Assembly: GCF_033115175.1 (NCBI RefSeq)
Contig: NC_084844.1
Location: forward strand, 34,443,885 to 34,507,884
Length of the DNA stretch: 64,000 nt
Reading direction: 5' to 3'
Source of the DNA: Lepus europaeus
Taxonomy: Eukaryota > Chordata > Mammalia > Lagomorpha > Leporidae
Shown: positions 57,500 to 64,000 of the stretch, piece after piece
How positions within the stretch are numbered: position 1 is the first letter of the stretch
Layout: each line of letters starts with the position of its first letter
Translations under genes and position numbers: made by a program
The notes under the pieces: model-generated
Told to the model about the DNA's origin: nothing
Databases searched by the model: none
What the model saw: only the letters and a program-made list of their open reading frames with translations

Positions 57500-57725
57500 G
57501 CCTCCAGCAAACTCAACGAATACTGGCTGCCCACCTAGAACCCGTCAGTGTGTTTAGGCATTGTGTGTAGAGTGGTTTAAAGTTCTGACTCTTGTAGGGC
57601 TTTATTGTCTGGCTGGGGTTAGGGCAAAACATCAAATAAATGAAAACTGTAGGGTCCTATAAAGAAGGTGAAAGAGCGTTGGGCTTCTTCACCCACGTGG
57701 GAGACCCCAAAGAAGCTCCAGGACA
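57500..57725 (-). repeat. L2-like fragment, antisense, with a CSINE-like scrap
   Basis: cttgtagggctttattgtctgg and aacatcaaataaatgaaaac resemble the L2 3' end complement. The text at 57686-57720 (cttcacccacgtgggagacc, then caaagaagctcc) matches a CSINE middle block in isolation. Confidence 0.4.
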
Positions 57726-57899
57726 TTACAGAAGCAAACGTTGGGTTTGGTAACTCAGTGGATCATTGTGTGTGTCCTGACCAGGTCATTTCTGACTGGG
57801 AAAAGTCCAAGTTCCTGAAAGCTGCCCTCTGGGATGGTCCCAGTTGCTGGTGCTGGCAGAGGGGCTTGCCCTGAACCCTGCGGCACAGAAAAAGGACGT

Positions 57900-58163
57900 A
57901 GGCAAAGGGCGCGACTTTGAGGCCCGAAGGCCGAGGCAGAGCGCACGTGGCGGTTGGCGGGAAACTGAAGGGGCGGAGCCGCGGCACGGATCCGGGAGCT
58001 TTGCGGCTGCCGAGCGCCACGTCACCGAGCAGTTCTCCCTCCCCTCGCTTCGAGTCGCACGCGCGGAAGTAAACACCTGCACGTCATCAGGGCGCGTCTT
58101 CGCCTTTCCCCTCCCATCTCCTCAGCTCGCTGGACGTGCTCACCTCCTCTCCGGGCCAGGTCT
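57900..58163 (+). promoter_or_regulatory. DHX40: DHX40 promoter and 5' UTR region
   Basis: TATA-less and GC-rich. Visible motifs: an E-box CACGTG (57944-57949), a strong E2F-type site TTGGCGGGAAA (57954-57964), an Sp1-type GGGGCGG (57970-57976), two CRE half sites ACGTCA (58019-58024 and 58081-58086), and an ETS-type CGGAAGT (58064-58070). The start site is inferred to lie between about 57980 and 58140. The motifs are seen directly; their use is inference. Confidence 0.7.
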
Positions 58164-63760
<5,597 letters not shown>

Positions 63761-63861
63761 GTAATTCCTCACTAGCCCAGAAAATTCGATGATTTTGGAA
63801 AAAAACTCTTGTTGAATAACCACATATATACAGACAAGCTCATGGGTCTTAAGTATTTAGG

Positions 63862-63935
63862 TCAAATTTTCATTAACTGACCTTTCCTTTGTAATTAATA
63901 CCCCAATCATGAAACAGAACATTAAGAAAACAACA
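63862..63935 (-). repeat. L1M LINE 3' UTR scrap, antisense, in DHX40 intron 7
   Basis: caaattttcattaactgacc and caatcatgaaacagaacatt resemble the complement of an L1M 3' UTR. A T run at the window edge (63982-63993) may start another element. Confidence 0.5.
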
Positions 63936-64000
63936 TGTCTTAAGAAAAATGATTTTTGGTTAAAATCTTCTCACATTTACTTTTTTTTTTTTAATTTTAT

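Overview
This is a piece of a mammalian nuclear genome, and the repeat content points to a lagomorph, most likely rabbit (Oryctolagus cuniculus). The window holds about 68 copies of the tRNA-derived C-repeat SINE (CSINE), a family known from rabbits and hares. By my estimate they cover about 20 kb, near 30% of the sequence. There are no bacterial genes, operons, CRISPR arrays or phage modules. Long reading frames before 57.9 kb are almost all translations of SINE copies or simple repeats.

I sorted CSINE copies by eye. Group A is the youngest-looking: a GC-rich head, a B box GGTTCTAGTCCC, and the tail CTCTGCCTGTC followed by A(n). Group B has a head like CACTGTGGCGTAGC and the tail TTTCAAATAAATAAAT. 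Group C is the most diverged and shares the AAATAAAT tail. I did not assign Repbase subfamilies. Many copies still have visible target-site duplications (TSDs), which I give where I could read them.

Layout. From 1 to about 57.8 kb the window is intergenic: SINEs lying over older L2, MIR and L1M fragments, one probable solo LTR, and microsatellites. It contains two RNA-derived retrocopies: a full-length HMGN2 retrocopy (5360-6467, minus strand, intact 90-codon frame, 10-bp TSD) and a U6 snRNA copy (9560-9666). From about 57.9 kb a CpG-rich promoter leads into DHX40, the DEAH-box helicase 40 gene, on the plus strand. Its first seven coding exons (58164-63760) encode about 324 residues, including motifs I, Ia, II (DEAH) and III. 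The rest of the gene lies beyond the window. In human, the region upstream of DHX40 is the gap between YPEL2 and DHX40; I infer that this window covers the same gap.

The most notable structures concern how the SINEs inserted. One CSINE appears to have carried about 230 bp of downstream L1 sequence with it (28670-29285). One target site has been hit repeatedly, so that four copies of one TSD alternate with SINEs (30049-31357). One element looks like a SINE dimer (48411-48861). Several SINEs are nested. I found no new biological system; the findings are about retrotransposition, possible regulatory DNA and the HMGN2 copy.
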